Of a DNA stretch of 64,000 nucleotides, positions 1 through 8,728 are shown in pieces. The stretch is from Rhodobacterales bacterium LSUCC0031. GTDB lineage: Bacteria > Pseudomonadota > Alphaproteobacteria > Rhodobacterales > Rhodobacteraceae. Under the pieces are notes generated by a model. It worked only from the letters and a program-made list of their open reading frames with translations, searched no databases and was not told the DNA's origin. The stretch is from positions 186,001-250,000 of the forward strand of contig WVSP01000004.1 of NCBI GenBank assembly GCA_015689735.1, read 5' to 3'. The translations under genes were made by a program, and so were the position numbers. Within the stretch, counting starts at the first letter, position 1. Every line of letters begins with the position of its first letter.

Positions 1-1085
1 GCCATGCAAAAGCCCACCCCTGTCGGAGCAGAGGGAAGCGGGTCAGGCATGCTGAGCGATTGAGCAACTGTATCCAACCGATCGACCATGCCAGCGGCCA
101 ATGGCAGGGCTTCGCACATGAATGGCACTGAAAAGATCTCGGCATTGTTCGACATCGGTGTGACCGAGGCGATGCGTGGATCGCGATCGAATGGCGCGAT
201 CAGCCGCGAGGCCCAATCGGCGGGAACCATGGCATCCGAGTTGAGCAAGACTACATGGCCGATATGGCCCTCGGCCACGGCAAAGCCGCGATTGACCGCG
301 CCGACAAAGCCAAGGTTCTGGGTCAACTCCAGCAAAGTGACCCGGCCCTCATGGGCTTCGGCCCAAGACCGTAGAAAAGGACGGATCCGCGGATCGGTTG
401 AGGCATCATCGATTACGATCGCATGCCAGGCAACATCCGTGTGATCGGCCACTCGCCTCAGGCAGGCGACCAGCGCGTCAAAGGCATCATGCACCGGCAC
501 AATGATCGTGATTGGATGGCGCGCGCGGGGGGTTGGCCCATATCCCAAGAACCGCGGATCGATGGGCAAGCCTTCGCGATGCACCTCAAGCCCGAGCAGG
601 TGCTTGAGCCGGGTGCGCGCAGCTGGGTCGTGTCGCATGCGCGCCCGAAGCGCTGTTGGTGTTGCCCGGACAAGATCGACGAAAAAGGCACGCCACAGCC
701 GGCGACGCGCAGCCCGGCTTGGCGGATCGGCAGGATGGGCCAAAGGCAAAGCGATGTCGCGCCCATCCGCAGGCGTGACATGCAAGGTCAGATCCCTTGC
801 TGCTTCGGGAATATCGATCTCGAAACCGCAATCGATGCGCAAGCCAAAGCGATGCATGACATCGGGTCTTTGGATATGGGGGATACAGTGAACCTCTCCG
901 CCGGGCCAGCTGACCCGCAACGCAGTGGCGCTTGTCCAACCGGCAATCCGCGTGATCCCGTCAACCCGCCAGATCCGTTCGACATGACCCAACTTGCGGC
1001 CGCGGCGACGCGGCATCGAAAAGCCACCCAGCCGATCAGCATGGCGGGCCACATAGCGCAGATAAATGGCGTAAATGCTACTCAC
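1..1085 (-). CDS. Family 2 glycosyltransferase, C-terminus cut by window edge
   Basis: The reading frame is open from a GTG at 1085 (GTG 1088 and TTG 1094 are alternatives; an in-frame stop lies just upstream) to the left edge, about 361 codons, so the C-terminus is missing. Residues 1-185 are a basic N-terminal region I cannot assign. From about residue 192 a GT-A fold is clear: TIIVPVHDAFDALVAC, then VIDDAST near 225, QNLGFVGAVNRGF near 257 and LLNSDAMV near 281, where the NSD is the probable metal/nucleotide-sugar site. These are the signatures of GT2 enzymes of the rhamnosyltransferase type. It is the last visible gene of the dTDP-rhamnose operon, 40 bp after rmlA, so transfer of rhamnose to a surface glycan is a reasonable inference. 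The acceptor is unknown. Confidence 0.85.
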   Translation of the reverse strand, partial: MSSIYAIYLRYVARHADRLGGFSMPRRRGRKLGHVERIWRVDGITRIAGWTSATALRVSWPGGEVHCIPHIQRPDVMHRFGLRIDCGFEIDIPEAARDLTLHVTPADGRDIALPLAHPADPPSRAARRRLWRAFFVDLVRATPTALRARMRHDPAARTRLKHLLGLEVHREGLPIDPRFLGYGPTPRARHPITIIVPVHDAFDALVACLRRVADHTDVAWHAIVIDDASTDPRIRPFLRSWAEAHEGRVTLLELTQNLGFVGAVNRGFAVAEGHIGHVVLLNSDAMVPADWASRLIAPFDRDPRIASVTPMSNNAEIFSVPFMCEALPLAAGMVDRLDTVAQSLSMPDPLPSAPTGVGFCM

Positions 1086-1125
1086 CACGCGCAACCGGGT
1101 TCAAGACGCCATGGATCATTGGCCA

Positions 1126-1995
1126 TCAGATCAACCTTTCCAGATACTTCCCGTAATCGGTCTTGGCGAAAAGCTTGGCACGGTTGGCGAGGTCTTCAGC
1201 GGTGATCCAGCCTTGCTGATAGGCGATTTCTTCGGGGCTACCGGTTTGCATGCCTTGGCGTTGCTCCAGCGTGCGCACGAAGTTGCCGGCATCAAGCAGG
1301 CTCGCGTGGGTGCCGGTATCAAGCCATGCAAAGCCGCGGCCCATGCGGCTGACCTGAAGCGTACCATCGGCAAGGTAGCTTTCCAAAAGCGAGGTGATCT
1401 CCAGCTCGCCGCGCGGCGAGGGTGTGACCGCGGCGGCGCGTTCGGGCGCTGTGCCGTCGAGGAAGTAAAGCCCCGTCACCGCGAAATGCGAGGGCGGTTT
1501 TGCCGGTTTCTCGATGATCGCGCGCACGCTGCCATCGGGGGCGAAATCAACCACGCCGTAGCGCTCGGGGTCGGCGACGCGGTAGCCAAAGACAGTCCCG
1601 CCCGCAGGCCGCGCATCCGCTTCAGCCAGAAGATCGGGCAGGCCATGCCCGAAAAAAATGTTGTCGCCCAAGACCATCGCCGATGGCGCGCCGGCGAGGA
1701 AATCTTGTGCAAGAAGATAGGCCTGCGCCAACCCATCGGGGCTAGGCTGTACGATATAGCGCAGTGACAGGCCCCATTGGCCCCCATCACCCAGCGTGCG
1801 GCGAAACTGCTCTTGGTCTTGCGGGGTGGTGATCACCGCGATCTCGCGGATCCCGGCCAGCATCAACACGCTGAGCGGGTAATAGATCATCGGCTTGTCG
1901 TAGATCGGCAAAAGCTGCTTCGACAGGCCCATGGTGATGGGGTAAAGCCGGGTGCCGGACCCGCCGGCCAGGATGATGCCTTTGCGCCGGATCAT
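1126..1995 (-). CDS. rmlA: Glucose-1-phosphate thymidylyltransferase
   Basis: RmlA makes dTDP-glucose from glucose-1-phosphate and dTTP, the first step of dTDP-L-rhamnose synthesis in the cytoplasm. The 289-residue length is that of the short, homotetrameric family. The nucleotide-binding loop GIILAGGSGTRLYPIT is at residues 6-21, followed by the conserved SKQLLPIYDKPMIYYPLS, then GDNIFFGHGL near 110 and IIEKP near 160. The ATG overlaps the rmlD stop by 4 bp, so translation is coupled. All four rml genes are present here, in the order C, B, (sulfotransferase), D, A along the transcript. No missing catalytic residue was noticed. Confidence 0.97.
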   Translation of the reverse strand: MIRRKGIILAGGSGTRLYPITMGLSKQLLPIYDKPMIYYPLSVLMLAGIREIAVITTPQDQEQFRRTLGDGGQWGLSLRYIVQPSPDGLAQAYLLAQDFLAGAPSAMVLGDNIFFGHGLPDLLAEADARPAGGTVFGYRVADPERYGVVDFAPDGSVRAIIEKPAKPPSHFAVTGLYFLDGTAPERAAAVTPSPRGELEITSLLESYLADGTLQVSRMGRGFAWLDTGTHASLLDAGNFVRTLEQRQGMQTGSPEEIAYQQGWITAEDLANRAKLFAKTDYGKYLERLI

Positions 1996-2843
1996 GGGCG
2001 GGCCTCCAACTCTGAGATGATCGCGTCAAGCCCTGCACGCCAATCGGGGCGGGGAATGCCAAAGGCGGCCTCGGTCGCACTGCAATCCATGCGCGAATTA
2101 AGGGGGCGTTTGGCGGGGGTTGGGTAAGCGCTGGTCGGGATGTCATCAATCCGGCAGGGCAGATTTGCTGCCGCCATGATCGCGCGGGCGAAATCGGCCC
2201 AGCTTGTGTCAGGCGCGCCTGCGAAATGATAGGTGCCGGTCTTGGTCGCATCAGAGACCAACTGACCCGCGATGCTGAGGCAGGCGGCGGCGATGGCGCG
2301 CGCGGGCGTCGGGCCGCCGATCTGGTCGGCGACAACGCTCAACGCTGCGCGTTCGGCCCCCAGCCGCAGCATCGTCTTGACGAAATTCTGCCCATGCGCG
2401 GAAACCACCCAAGAAGTGCGCAAGATCGCATAAACGCCCCCCGCCGCGCGGACCCCCTCTTCGCCCAGGCATTTACTGCGCCCATAGCCCCCCAAGGGCG
2501 CGGTGGGCGCATCGGGGCGCCAAGGGCGGTCGCCCCCGCCCGCAAAGACGTAATCGGTCGAGATATGGACAAAGGGGATGCCCAAATCGGCACAGGCCCG
2601 CGCCATGGCAGCGGGGGCATCGGCATTGATGATGGTGGCCAGCGCCTCTTCGCTTTCGGCGCGGTCGACGGCGGTGTAGGCGGCCGCATTGATCACCGCG
2701 CGGGGGCGATGGGCATGGATCGCGGCGGCACAAGCTGCCGGGTCGGACAGATCCGCCTGCGTGCGCCCCAAGGCCGTGACCGGGGCCAGCGCGCGCAGTT
2801 CCGTGGCCACTTGGCCAGTGGTGCCGAAGACGAGGAAGGTCAT
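1992..2843 (-). CDS. rmlD: dTDP-4-dehydrorhamnose reductase
   Basis: RmlD carries out the last step, NAD(P)H-dependent reduction of dTDP-4-keto-L-rhamnose to dTDP-L-rhamnose. It is a short-chain dehydrogenase of 283 residues, normal for the family. The dinucleotide-binding turn FGTTGQVA starts at residue 6, INAAAYTAVD lies at 51-60, the serine/threonine strand FVHISTDYVFAG at 91-102, and the catalytic Tyr120 and Lys124 are in GGYGRSKCLGE. Its ATG overlaps the stop of the upstream sulfotransferase by 4 bp and its stop overlaps rmlA by 4 bp, so it is embedded in one transcript. Confidence 0.96.
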   Translation of the reverse strand: MTFLVFGTTGQVATELRALAPVTALGRTQADLSDPAACAAAIHAHRPRAVINAAAYTAVDRAESEEALATIINADAPAAMARACADLGIPFVHISTDYVFAGGGDRPWRPDAPTAPLGGYGRSKCLGEEGVRAAGGVYAILRTSWVVSAHGQNFVKTMLRLGAERAALSVVADQIGGPTPARAIAAACLSIAGQLVSDATKTGTYHFAGAPDTSWADFARAIMAAANLPCRIDDIPTSAYPTPAKRPLNSRMDCSATEAAFGIPRPDWRAGLDAIISELEARP

Positions 2844-3529
2844 GGGCGCCCCCCCGGTACGATTTCAATTGGGGTTGCAACATCGGGTTGATACCCGAAT
2901 CTTTCGAAATCCGCGCCGTAGATCTGGGCAATCAGCTCTTGAGCATGATCGCAAAGCTGCGGCACCGGCAGGGCTTTGCGGCCCAAATGGTCGCGCACCT
3001 TCTCCAGGACATTGGCGGGTGCGATGTCGCGCGGGCCGCGCCGCGCGCCTTCGATCTGATCCAACCAATCGATCACCGGGGACAGCCCATCCTCGAGCCG
3101 GAATACCACGGCATCTGTCGGCACAAGATGGGTTGCGGGCCTTGCATGATTGTCAAACTGAAAGGGCCGCTCTGCCAATGAGGCCGCGATGCGCGTGATC
3201 CAATCGACGAAACTGAGACGAGGTGGCACCCGGCGCTCGATATCGCGCTGGAAGCGGAACACCGACAGGATGCGTGCCTGAGGGTGTCGCACGATGGCAA
3301 AGCGATGCGCGATCCAAGGTCGGGGAATGATCCGATCGAAGGCCGCGCACTCGACATGTTGCGGGGATGTCTGAGACCAGCGCTCAGCCGGTGACAGCGC
3401 GTTGAACTGCCGGTCGAGAAAGGCCAAGCGGCCGAACCGCACATGCAGGTAATTCTCGACCGCCGTCCCCGCGCAGCGAGGCACATGCGCGAAATGCAGA
3501 AGCTTACCCTGAACGAAGGCCAGCGGCAT
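2840..3529 (-). CDS. Sulfotransferase-family protein inside the rml operon
   Basis: A 229-residue protein that looks like a compact carbohydrate sulfotransferase of the Sulfotransfer_2 type. The 5'-phosphosulfate-binding loop is HVPRCAGTAVENYL at residues 15-28 (compare the usual H-P-K-x-x-G-T/S), and the 3'-phosphate site is AIVRHPQARILSVFRF at 78-93, with Arg81 and Ser89 as the PAPS contacts. An upstream extension of the frame exists, but ATG 3529 is preferred because it starts 5 bp after the rmlB stop. It sits between rmlB and rmlD, so it probably sulfates the same glycan; the acceptor is unknown. No sulfate-activation genes are in the window. It could also be an inactive relative, because the canonical Lys is Arg. 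Confidence 0.78.
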   Translation of the reverse strand: MPLAFVQGKLLHFAHVPRCAGTAVENYLHVRFGRLAFLDRQFNALSPAERWSQTSPQHVECAAFDRIIPRPWIAHRFAIVRHPQARILSVFRFQRDIERRVPPRLSFVDWITRIAASLAERPFQFDNHARPATHLVPTDAVVFRLEDGLSPVIDWLDQIEGARRGPRDIAPANVLEKVRDHLGRKALPVPQLCDHAQELIAQIYGADFERFGYQPDVATPIEIVPGGRP

Positions 3530-3534
3530 CGCGC

Positions 3535-4575
3535 CTACCCCGCCTTGCCCAAGCGCTGGCCTACCCCATCGCGGGCTTGCAACGCGCGCCACCAATCTTC
3601 GTTGGCGAGATACCAATCAACCGTGCGCGCCAGCCCCTCTTCCACTGTGACCGAGGGCTGCCAGCCCAATTCCTCGCGGATGCGGCTCGCGTCGATGGCG
3701 TAGCGTAGATCGTGGCCGGGGCGGTCGGTGACATAGGTGATCAAACGCTCATGTGGCGCGCCAGCCGAGCGGCGTTCATCAAGCAGGCGGCAAATGGTGC
3801 GAACCAGATCGATGTTCCGCCGCTCGTTATTGCCACCGATATTGTAGCTGCGGCCAACGGCACCCTTCTCGCAGACGAGAAGCAACGCATCGGCGTGATC
3901 TTCGACATAAAGCCAATCGCGGACGTTCTCTCCCCTGCCATAGACGGGGATCGGCTTGCCCGCCAAAGCGTTCAGGATCACGACCGGGATCAGCTTCTCG
4001 GGGAAATGGTAGGGTCCGTAGTTGTTCGAGCAATTGGTGACGACAACCGGCAATCCATAGGTCTCATGCCACGCGCGCACGAGATGGTCCGAGGCCGCTT
4101 TGGACGCCGAATAGGGGCTATTGGGGGCATAAGGGCTGTCTTCGGTGAACAGCCCATCTGTCCCGAGCGTGCCATAGACCTCGTCGGTCGAGATATGGTG
4201 GAAGCGAAACCCATCGGGCCGGCCTGCCGCGGTCCAAAAGCTACGCGCGGCCTCCAACAACGTATAGGTGCCAGTGATATTGGTCGCGATAAACGCGCCT
4301 GGACCATCGATGGACCGATCAACATGGCTTTCGGCAGCCAGATGCATGATCGCATCGGGGCGATGTTGTGCAAGAATGCGATCCATCGCGGCGCGGTCGC
4401 AGATATCGGCCTGTTCAAAGGTGTAAAGCGGGCTGTCCGCCACGGTGGCCAGATTCTCAAGGCAGGCGGCATAGGTCAGCTTGTCGAGATTGATCACCTC
4501 ATGCCCGCGCGCCACCGCCAGCCGCACCACGGCCGAGCCAATAAAGCCTGCGCCGCCTGTCACCAAAAGCTTCAT
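3535..4575 (-). CDS. rmlB: dTDP-glucose 4,6-dehydratase
   Basis: RmlB converts dTDP-glucose to dTDP-4-keto-6-deoxy-glucose using tightly bound NAD+. The protein has 346 residues, the family norm. The Rossmann motif [10 protein letters not shown] is at residues 5-14, [13 protein letters not shown] at 79-90, the STDEVYG signature at 129-135 with catalytic Asp131 and Glu132, and the active-site Tyr155 and Lys159 in [12 protein letters not shown]. The ATG overlaps the rmlC stop by 4 bp, so B follows C by translational coupling. Only the sulfotransferase gene separates it from rmlD. Confidence 0.97.
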   Translation of the reverse strand: MKLLVTGGAGFIGSAVVRLAVARGHEVINLDKLTYAACLENLATVADSPLYTFEQADICDRAAMDRILAQHRPDAIMHLAAESHVDRSIDGPGAFIATNITGTYTLLEAARSFWTAAGRPDGFRFHHISTDEVYGTLGTDGLFTEDSPYAPNSPYSASKAASDHLVRAWHETYGLPVVVTNCSNNYGPYHFPEKLIPVVILNALAGKPIPVYGRGENVRDWLYVEDHADALLLVCEKGAVGRSYNIGGNNERRNIDLVRTICRLLDERRSAGAPHERLITYVTDRPGHDLRYAIDASRIREELGWQPSVTVEEGLARTVDWYLANEDWWRALQARDGVGQRLGKAG

Positions 4576-5144
4576 CCGGCGGCCCCCTCATAGGTAAAGG
4601 GGCTGTCGAACCCGGCAAAGGGACCCGCCACCGCATCCTTGGCGGATAGAAGCGGCGCGGTGTCGCCAAGGCCCCAATCAATGGCAAGATCAGGGTCGTT
4701 CCAGGCCAGCGCCCCCTCTGTCTCGGGGGCATAGATATCCGAACACTTATAGATGATCTCGGTATCAGGGGCGCGGGTCACGAAACCATGGGCAAAGCCC
4801 GCCGGGATCAGCAATTGCTTACCGTTCTCGAAGCTCAGCTCGATCCCGAACCATTTGCCATAGCTGGGTGAGCCGCGCCGGATATCGACAGCCACATCGA
4901 ACAACACCCCCCGCCCACAGCGCACAAGCTTAGCCTGCGCACGCGGCGGCGCTTGAAAGTGTAGGCCCCGCACCGTGCCGACCTGCGCCGACAGCGAGTG
5001 ATTGTCTTGCACGAAATCTTTAGTCACGCCATGGGCGGCCAGCTTCTCACGGCTATAGGTCTCGGCGAAAAAGCCGCGGTGGTCGCCAAAACGCGGCGGC
5101 GTAATGACCCACAAACCGGGGAGACCCGTTTCCTCGACCAACAT
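4572..5144 (-). CDS. rmlC: dTDP-4-dehydrorhamnose 3,5-epimerase
   Basis: RmlC performs the double epimerisation at C3 and C5 of dTDP-4-keto-6-deoxy-glucose. It is a 190-residue cupin, near the usual 180-190. The substrate region [12 protein letters not shown] is at residues 23-34, QDNHSLS at 46-52, the catalytic base His62 in VRGLHFQ, and GFAHGFV near 115-121. It is the first gene of the leftward rml transcript. The 146 bp upstream, before the hemC 3' end, must hold its promoter; I could not identify a convincing -35/-10 pair there. Confidence 0.96.
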   Translation of the reverse strand: MLVEETGLPGLWVITPPRFGDHRGFFAETYSREKLAAHGVTKDFVQDNHSLSAQVGTVRGLHFQAPPRAQAKLVRCGRGVLFDVAVDIRRGSPSYGKWFGIELSFENGKQLLIPAGFAHGFVTRAPDTEIIYKCSDIYAPETEGALAWNDPDLAIDWGLGDTAPLLSAKDAVAGPFAGFDSPFTYEGAAG

Positions 5145-5210
5145 AAAAGAACTTTCGCGCAGATAAATCTACTAAGGCGCATATAATCGCACGATAGTAA
5201 AAATCACGCA

Positions 5211-5235
5211 CTTGCCCCGCGCGCAACCGGGCAAG
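5211..5235 (-). terminator. Probable intrinsic terminator of hemC
   Basis: CTTGCCC (5211-5217) and GGGCAAG (5229-5235) form a perfect 7-bp stem with an 11-base loop. Read on the minus strand it lies about 55 bases after the hemC stop and is followed within 6 bases by a run of five T. It lies between hemC and rmlC, which are transcribed in the same direction, and would insulate the rml operon from hemC read-through. Confidence 0.6.
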
Positions 5236-5290
5236 CGCATTTATCAGGAACAAAATGTCGAAAAATCGCACCTCGACGGCTGGTGACAGA

Positions 5291-6265
5291 TCAGTGCGAC
5301 CCGTCCTCTGCGTGCCAATCGAAAAAGCCGGGGCCAGCAAGGCGGCGCAGATCATTGGCCATTTCGGCACCCAGCGCCGCGCCATCAGCGATGGGCGCTT
5401 GCCGATCATCGGTCAAAACTTCGGACCCGTCGGGGCGCAAGATCTCACCGCGCAGGCGTAAAGTTGGGCCGTCGATCTCGGCCAGACCAGCGATGGGCGT
5501 CTGGCACGATCCGTCCAGCCCGGCAAGGAATGCGCGCTCGGCGGCCAAACGCTGGCCAGTTGGGACATCGTGAATGGCCTCAAGCATTGCGGCCACACGG
5601 TGATCATCGGCGCGCCGCTCAATCCCGATCGCGCCTTGAGCGACGGCTGGCAGCATCTCATCGACCGCGATCGCGGCCCGAACGACATCATCCATGCCCA
5701 AACGGCGCAGCCCCGCCATGGCAAGAAAGGTGGCATCGACCACGCCATCGCCCAGCTTTTTCATCCGCGTCTGCACATTGCCGCGAAATTCCACGAGAGT
5801 CAGATCGGGGCGGCGTGCCTTGAGTTGCGCACGCCGGCGCAAACTCGATGAGCCGACGACAGCCCCATCTGGCAAGGCGCCCAAGCCTGCATGCGCAAGC
5901 GAGACAAAGGCATCGCGCACATCCTCGCGGGGGAGGTAGCAATCCAACACCAAGCCCGCGGGTTGCAACACCGGCATGTCTTTCATCGAATGAACAGCGA
6001 TGTCAATTTTTCCTGACAAGAGATCGTCTTCGATCTCGCGGGTGAACAAACCCTTACCACCCAACTCCTTGAGCGGCTTGTCAGCGTCGATCAAGGCGCG
6101 GTCATCGCCCATGGTCTTGATCACCACGACCTCGAAAGCCGCTTCCGGCAGATCGAAAGCCGCCATCAGGCGGTGACGGGTTTCATGCGCCTGCGCCAGT
6201 GCAAGTGGCGAACCACGGGTGCCGATGCGGAGCGGTTGGGCGGGGGTCGGTCGATTAGTCGTCAT
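5291..6265 (-). CDS. hemC: Hydroxymethylbilane synthase (porphobilinogen deaminase)
   Basis: HemC polymerises four porphobilinogen units into hydroxymethylbilane, the linear tetrapyrrole used for haem, sirohaem, cobalamin and, where present, bacteriochlorophyll. The 324-residue protein shows IGTRGSPLALAQ at 14-25, the lysine-rich cofactor region GGKGLFTREIE at 69-79, catalytic Asp96 in VHSMKDMP, the arginine cluster GSSSLRRRAQL at 138-148, and the dipyrromethane-carrying Cys254 in GLDGSCQTPIAG. It is divergent from hemE across 105 bp, so the two can share regulation. A ribosome site AGAAAG lies 5 bases before the ATG. Confidence 0.97.
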   Translation of the reverse strand: MTTNRPTPAQPLRIGTRGSPLALAQAHETRHRLMAAFDLPEAAFEVVVIKTMGDDRALIDADKPLKELGGKGLFTREIEDDLLSGKIDIAVHSMKDMPVLQPAGLVLDCYLPREDVRDAFVSLAHAGLGALPDGAVVGSSSLRRRAQLKARRPDLTLVEFRGNVQTRMKKLGDGVVDATFLAMAGLRRLGMDDVVRAAIAVDEMLPAVAQGAIGIERRADDHRVAAMLEAIHDVPTGQRLAAERAFLAGLDGSCQTPIAGLAEIDGPTLRLRGEILRPDGSEVLTDDRQAPIADGAALGAEMANDLRRLAGPGFFDWHAEDGSH

Positions 6266-6281
6266 GCGTTCTTTCTATATC

Positions 6282-6317
6282 TGTCAACTTGACTTGACAA
6301 TCGCCTTTGGGTTGACA
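6282..6317. promoter_or_regulatory. hemC/hemE divergent control region with repeated TTGACA
   Basis: TGTCAA (6282-6287) and TTGACA (6294-6299) make a perfect inverted repeat with a 6-base centre, and a second TTGACA follows at 6312-6317. Each matches the sigma-70 -35 consensus, one reading toward hemC and two toward hemE. Good -10 hexamers are not evident at 16-18 bp, and the hemC-facing copy is too close to the hemC ATG to serve a normal promoter, so the palindrome may be a repressor or activator site instead. No FNR-type TTGAT-N4-ATCAA site was found. Confidence 0.4.
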
Positions 6318-6370
6318 GACTTGATCAGGAGGTCAATTCCTGTCCTCGAAACGACCAAAGGACAATCCCC

Positions 6371-7417
6371 ATGTTTGATGCGCCTGCCGCTGGCCAAAAG
6401 AAATTGCTGCGCTCGCTCGCTGGAGAGGCGATGAATGTGCCGCCAGTTTGGCTGATGCGGCAAGCCGGGCGTTACCTGCCCGAATATCGCGCCACACGGG
6501 CCGAGGCCGGGGATTTCCTGTCGCTATGCTACAATTCCGACTTGGCCGCCGAGGTGACGCTCCAGCCGATCCGGCGTTATGGCTTCGACGCGTCGATTCT
6601 CTTCGCCGATATCCTGCTCATTCCCGATGCGCTGGGGGCCGATCTGTGGTTCGCCACGGGCGAAGGGCCGCGCCTGTCGACGATCACCGGGCCCGAGGGG
6701 CTTAAAACGCTCAAGGGACCCGACGATATTCATGACCATCTCGCCCCGGTTTACGAAACGGTGCGCATCCTGTCGCGTGAACTGCCCAAGGAAACCACGC
6801 TGATCGGCTTTGCGGGCGCGCCTTGGACGGTCGCCACCTACATGATCGCGGGCCGCGGCACGCCCGACCAAGCACCCGCCCATGCGCTGCGCCAGACCGA
6901 TCCGGCCACCTTCGGCGCGCTGATCGACCTGCTGACGGCGGCCACGATCGAATATCTCGACCAACAGGTGCAAGCCGGGGCCGAGGTCATCAAGATCTTC
7001 GACAGCTGGGCAGGCTCGCTCAAGGGGCAGGCATTCCACGATTTCGCGCTGGAACCGGCCAAGCGCATCACCGCCGAACTCAAGCGCCGCCATCCCGGCC
7101 TGCCGATCATCGCCTTCCCCCGCGAGGCAGGCGAGCAGTATGTTGGTTTCGCCAAGGCGGTCGGGGCCGACTGCCTTGCCATCGATACATCCATCGATCC
7201 CGCATGGGCCGCAGAACACCTGCAACCAGATAGCTGCGTGCAGGGCAATCTCGACCCCAAGCACATGATCACCGGCGGCCAAGCGTTGGTGGACGAGACA
7301 CGCCGCATCGTTGATGCGCTCAAGGGCGGTCCGCATATCTTCAACCTCGGTCACGGGATCACCCCTGAGGCCGATCCAGCCAATGTCGAATTGTTGCTGG
7401 ACACCATCCGAGGCTGA
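6371..7417 (+). CDS. hemE: Uroporphyrinogen III decarboxylase
   Basis: HemE removes four carboxyl groups from uroporphyrinogen III to give coproporphyrinogen III; the product feeds hemF, about 2 kb downstream. The 348-residue protein carries the signature [14 protein letters not shown] at about residues 27-40, with the substrate arginines, and [18 protein letters not shown] near 72-89, with the essential aspartate. [14 protein letters not shown] near 146 and FNLGHGI near the C-terminus are also typical. Start ATG 6371 is preceded by AAAGGACAA. It is divergent from hemC. Confidence 0.97.
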   Translation: MFDAPAAGQKKLLRSLAGEAMNVPPVWLMRQAGRYLPEYRATRAEAGDFLSLCYNSDLAAEVTLQPIRRYGFDASILFADILLIPDALGADLWFATGEGPRLSTITGPEGLKTLKGPDDIHDHLAPVYETVRILSRELPKETTLIGFAGAPWTVATYMIAGRGTPDQAPAHALRQTDPATFGALIDLLTAATIEYLDQQVQAGAEVIKIFDSWAGSLKGQAFHDFALEPAKRITAELKRRHPGLPIIAFPREAGEQYVGFAKAVGADCLAIDTSIDPAWAAEHLQPDSCVQGNLDPKHMITGGQALVDETRRIVDALKGGPHIFNLGHGITPEADPANVELLLDTIRG

Positions 7418-7449
7418 CCGATCACCCTGTCCCAATTGCGCGGTCGCAT

Positions 7450-7519
7450 GCGTATTTGGGGAAAGATGAAGCGGCGAAAAATTCTGTTCAAATTTTCCTT
7501 CAACTTTCTCTAAATACGC
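7450..7519. repeat. 70-base imperfect palindrome between hemE and the oxidoreductase gene
   Basis: The left arm GCGTATTTGGGGAAAGATGA (7450-7469, continuing AG) and the reverse complement of the right arm, GCGTATTTAGAGAAAGTTGA (continuing AG), agree at 19 of 22 positions. Inside them is a short GAAAAATT / AAATTTTC pair. As RNA this folds into a long hairpin between hemE and the next gene, where it could act as a terminator or mRNA stabiliser. Each arm resembles the dispersed motif GGATATTT..GAAA..GAAG seen at 16206 and 25941 in this window. Confidence 0.65.
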
Positions 7520-7558
7520 TTGTCACGATTTCGGCACCCACGCGGAAAGGTCGGGGAG

Positions 7559-8725
7559 ATGGGCATTGATGTCGCCGTCATCGGACGCGGGCTGCTGGGA
7601 ACGGCCTGTGCGCGCCACCTCGCGCAGGCAGGGGCGGCTGTCGCCCTGGTCGGGCCGGATGAGCCTGCCCTTCCCCGCCAGCATGACGGCCCTTTTGGCA
7701 GCTTTCACGATGCAGGCCGGATCACGCGAACAATCGCGCATGACCCGGTATGGGCGCGACTCTCGGTCAGGTCCATCGCGCGATATGCCGAGCTGCAAGC
7801 TGAAAGCGGGATTGGCTTTTTCACCCCACGCGGCGCATTGATTGCCGGGCCAAGAGATGGACCCATGGCAAAGATGGCGCATGATGTCTTTGCCTGTGCG
7901 GCGGCCTTGGGGCTTGATCATCGGGTGATGGATGATGCGCGCTTTGCCCACGAGTTCCCTGATTTCGACCTTCCACGCGGCAGTATTGGTGCGTTCGATC
8001 CTTTGGGCGGCGTCATCGACCCGCGCGCCATGCGCAAGGCGCATGAAATAATGGCCGTTGCCGCCGGCGCGCATGTCATTGATGACCATGTCACATCGCG
8101 CAACGCCAACACGGTGCAACTGTCGAATGGCGACACGCTTAGTGCCGGTCATGTCGTCTTGGCCATGGGGGGCTGGTCAGGCATGCCCGGTGCGGGTGAT
8201 GCGCGCCTTGCCATGTCCGTCTATCAGCGGACGGTCTTGCTGGTCGCGGTGGATGACGCGCGTGCCGATGCTTTGGCGCATATGCCCAGCCTGATCTTCG
8301 TGCCGGAAGATCGGCATACCGATCTCTATGTTCTGCCGCCAATCCGCTATCCCGACGGGCGGCACTATATCAAAATCGGTGGTGAAGCCCAAAGCCCGAT
8401 CGCGACAGATGCCGATGGGCTGAATGACTGGTTCAAGACCGATGGCAGCCCCACAGCCGCCGCTGTTTTGCGCAACCATCTGGCTGCACTGATGCCCGAT
8501 CTGCCGCTCGCCAAGGTGAAAACTGCCGCCTGTGCTGTCAGCTTCACGGCGACGGGCCATCCCTATATCGGGCGGCTGGATGACGCCACGACCGTGTTGA
8601 CCGGGGGCAATGGCGCGGCAGCAAAATGTGCCGATGAATTGGGCAGGCTGGGGGCAGTTGCGGCCCTCGGCGGCGATGTCACCGCCGAGGGGATCGGCGC
8701 AGAGCTTGCGCCGGTGTGTCTCTGA
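7559..8725 (+). CDS. FAD-dependent oxidoreductase of the DAO (glycine/D-amino acid oxidase) family
   Basis: The start at ATG 7559 is chosen over an upstream TTG because the FAD-binding strand begins directly: IDVAVIGRGLLGTACARHL at residues 3-21, the Rossmann G-x-G-x-x-G. The protein has 388 residues. GSFHDAGRITRTI near 43-56 resembles the substrate side of sarcosine oxidase/SolA-type enzymes, as do GHVVLAMGGWSGM near 200 and TGHPYIGRL followed by GGNGAAAKCADELGR near the C-terminus, which complete the FAD site. The likely reaction is oxidation of a secondary or primary amino acid; the substrate cannot be told from sequence. It follows hemE after a hairpin and appears to be a single gene. Confidence 0.85.
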   Translation: MGIDVAVIGRGLLGTACARHLAQAGAAVALVGPDEPALPRQHDGPFGSFHDAGRITRTIAHDPVWARLSVRSIARYAELQAESGIGFFTPRGALIAGPRDGPMAKMAHDVFACAAALGLDHRVMDDARFAHEFPDFDLPRGSIGAFDPLGGVIDPRAMRKAHEIMAVAAGAHVIDDHVTSRNANTVQLSNGDTLSAGHVVLAMGGWSGMPGAGDARLAMSVYQRTVLLVAVDDARADALAHMPSLIFVPEDRHTDLYVLPPIRYPDGRHYIKIGGEAQSPIATDADGLNDWFKTDGSPTAAAVLRNHLAALMPDLPLAKVKTAACAVSFTATGHPYIGRLDDATTVLTGGNGAAAKCADELGRLGAVAALGGDVTAEGIGAELAPVCL

Positions 8726-8728
8726 CCC

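Noticed and set aside
6266-6370. An FNR box between hemC and hemE
   Set aside because: TTGATC..GTCAA at about 6321-6337 has the wrong centre spacing (TTGA-N8-TCAA instead of N6).
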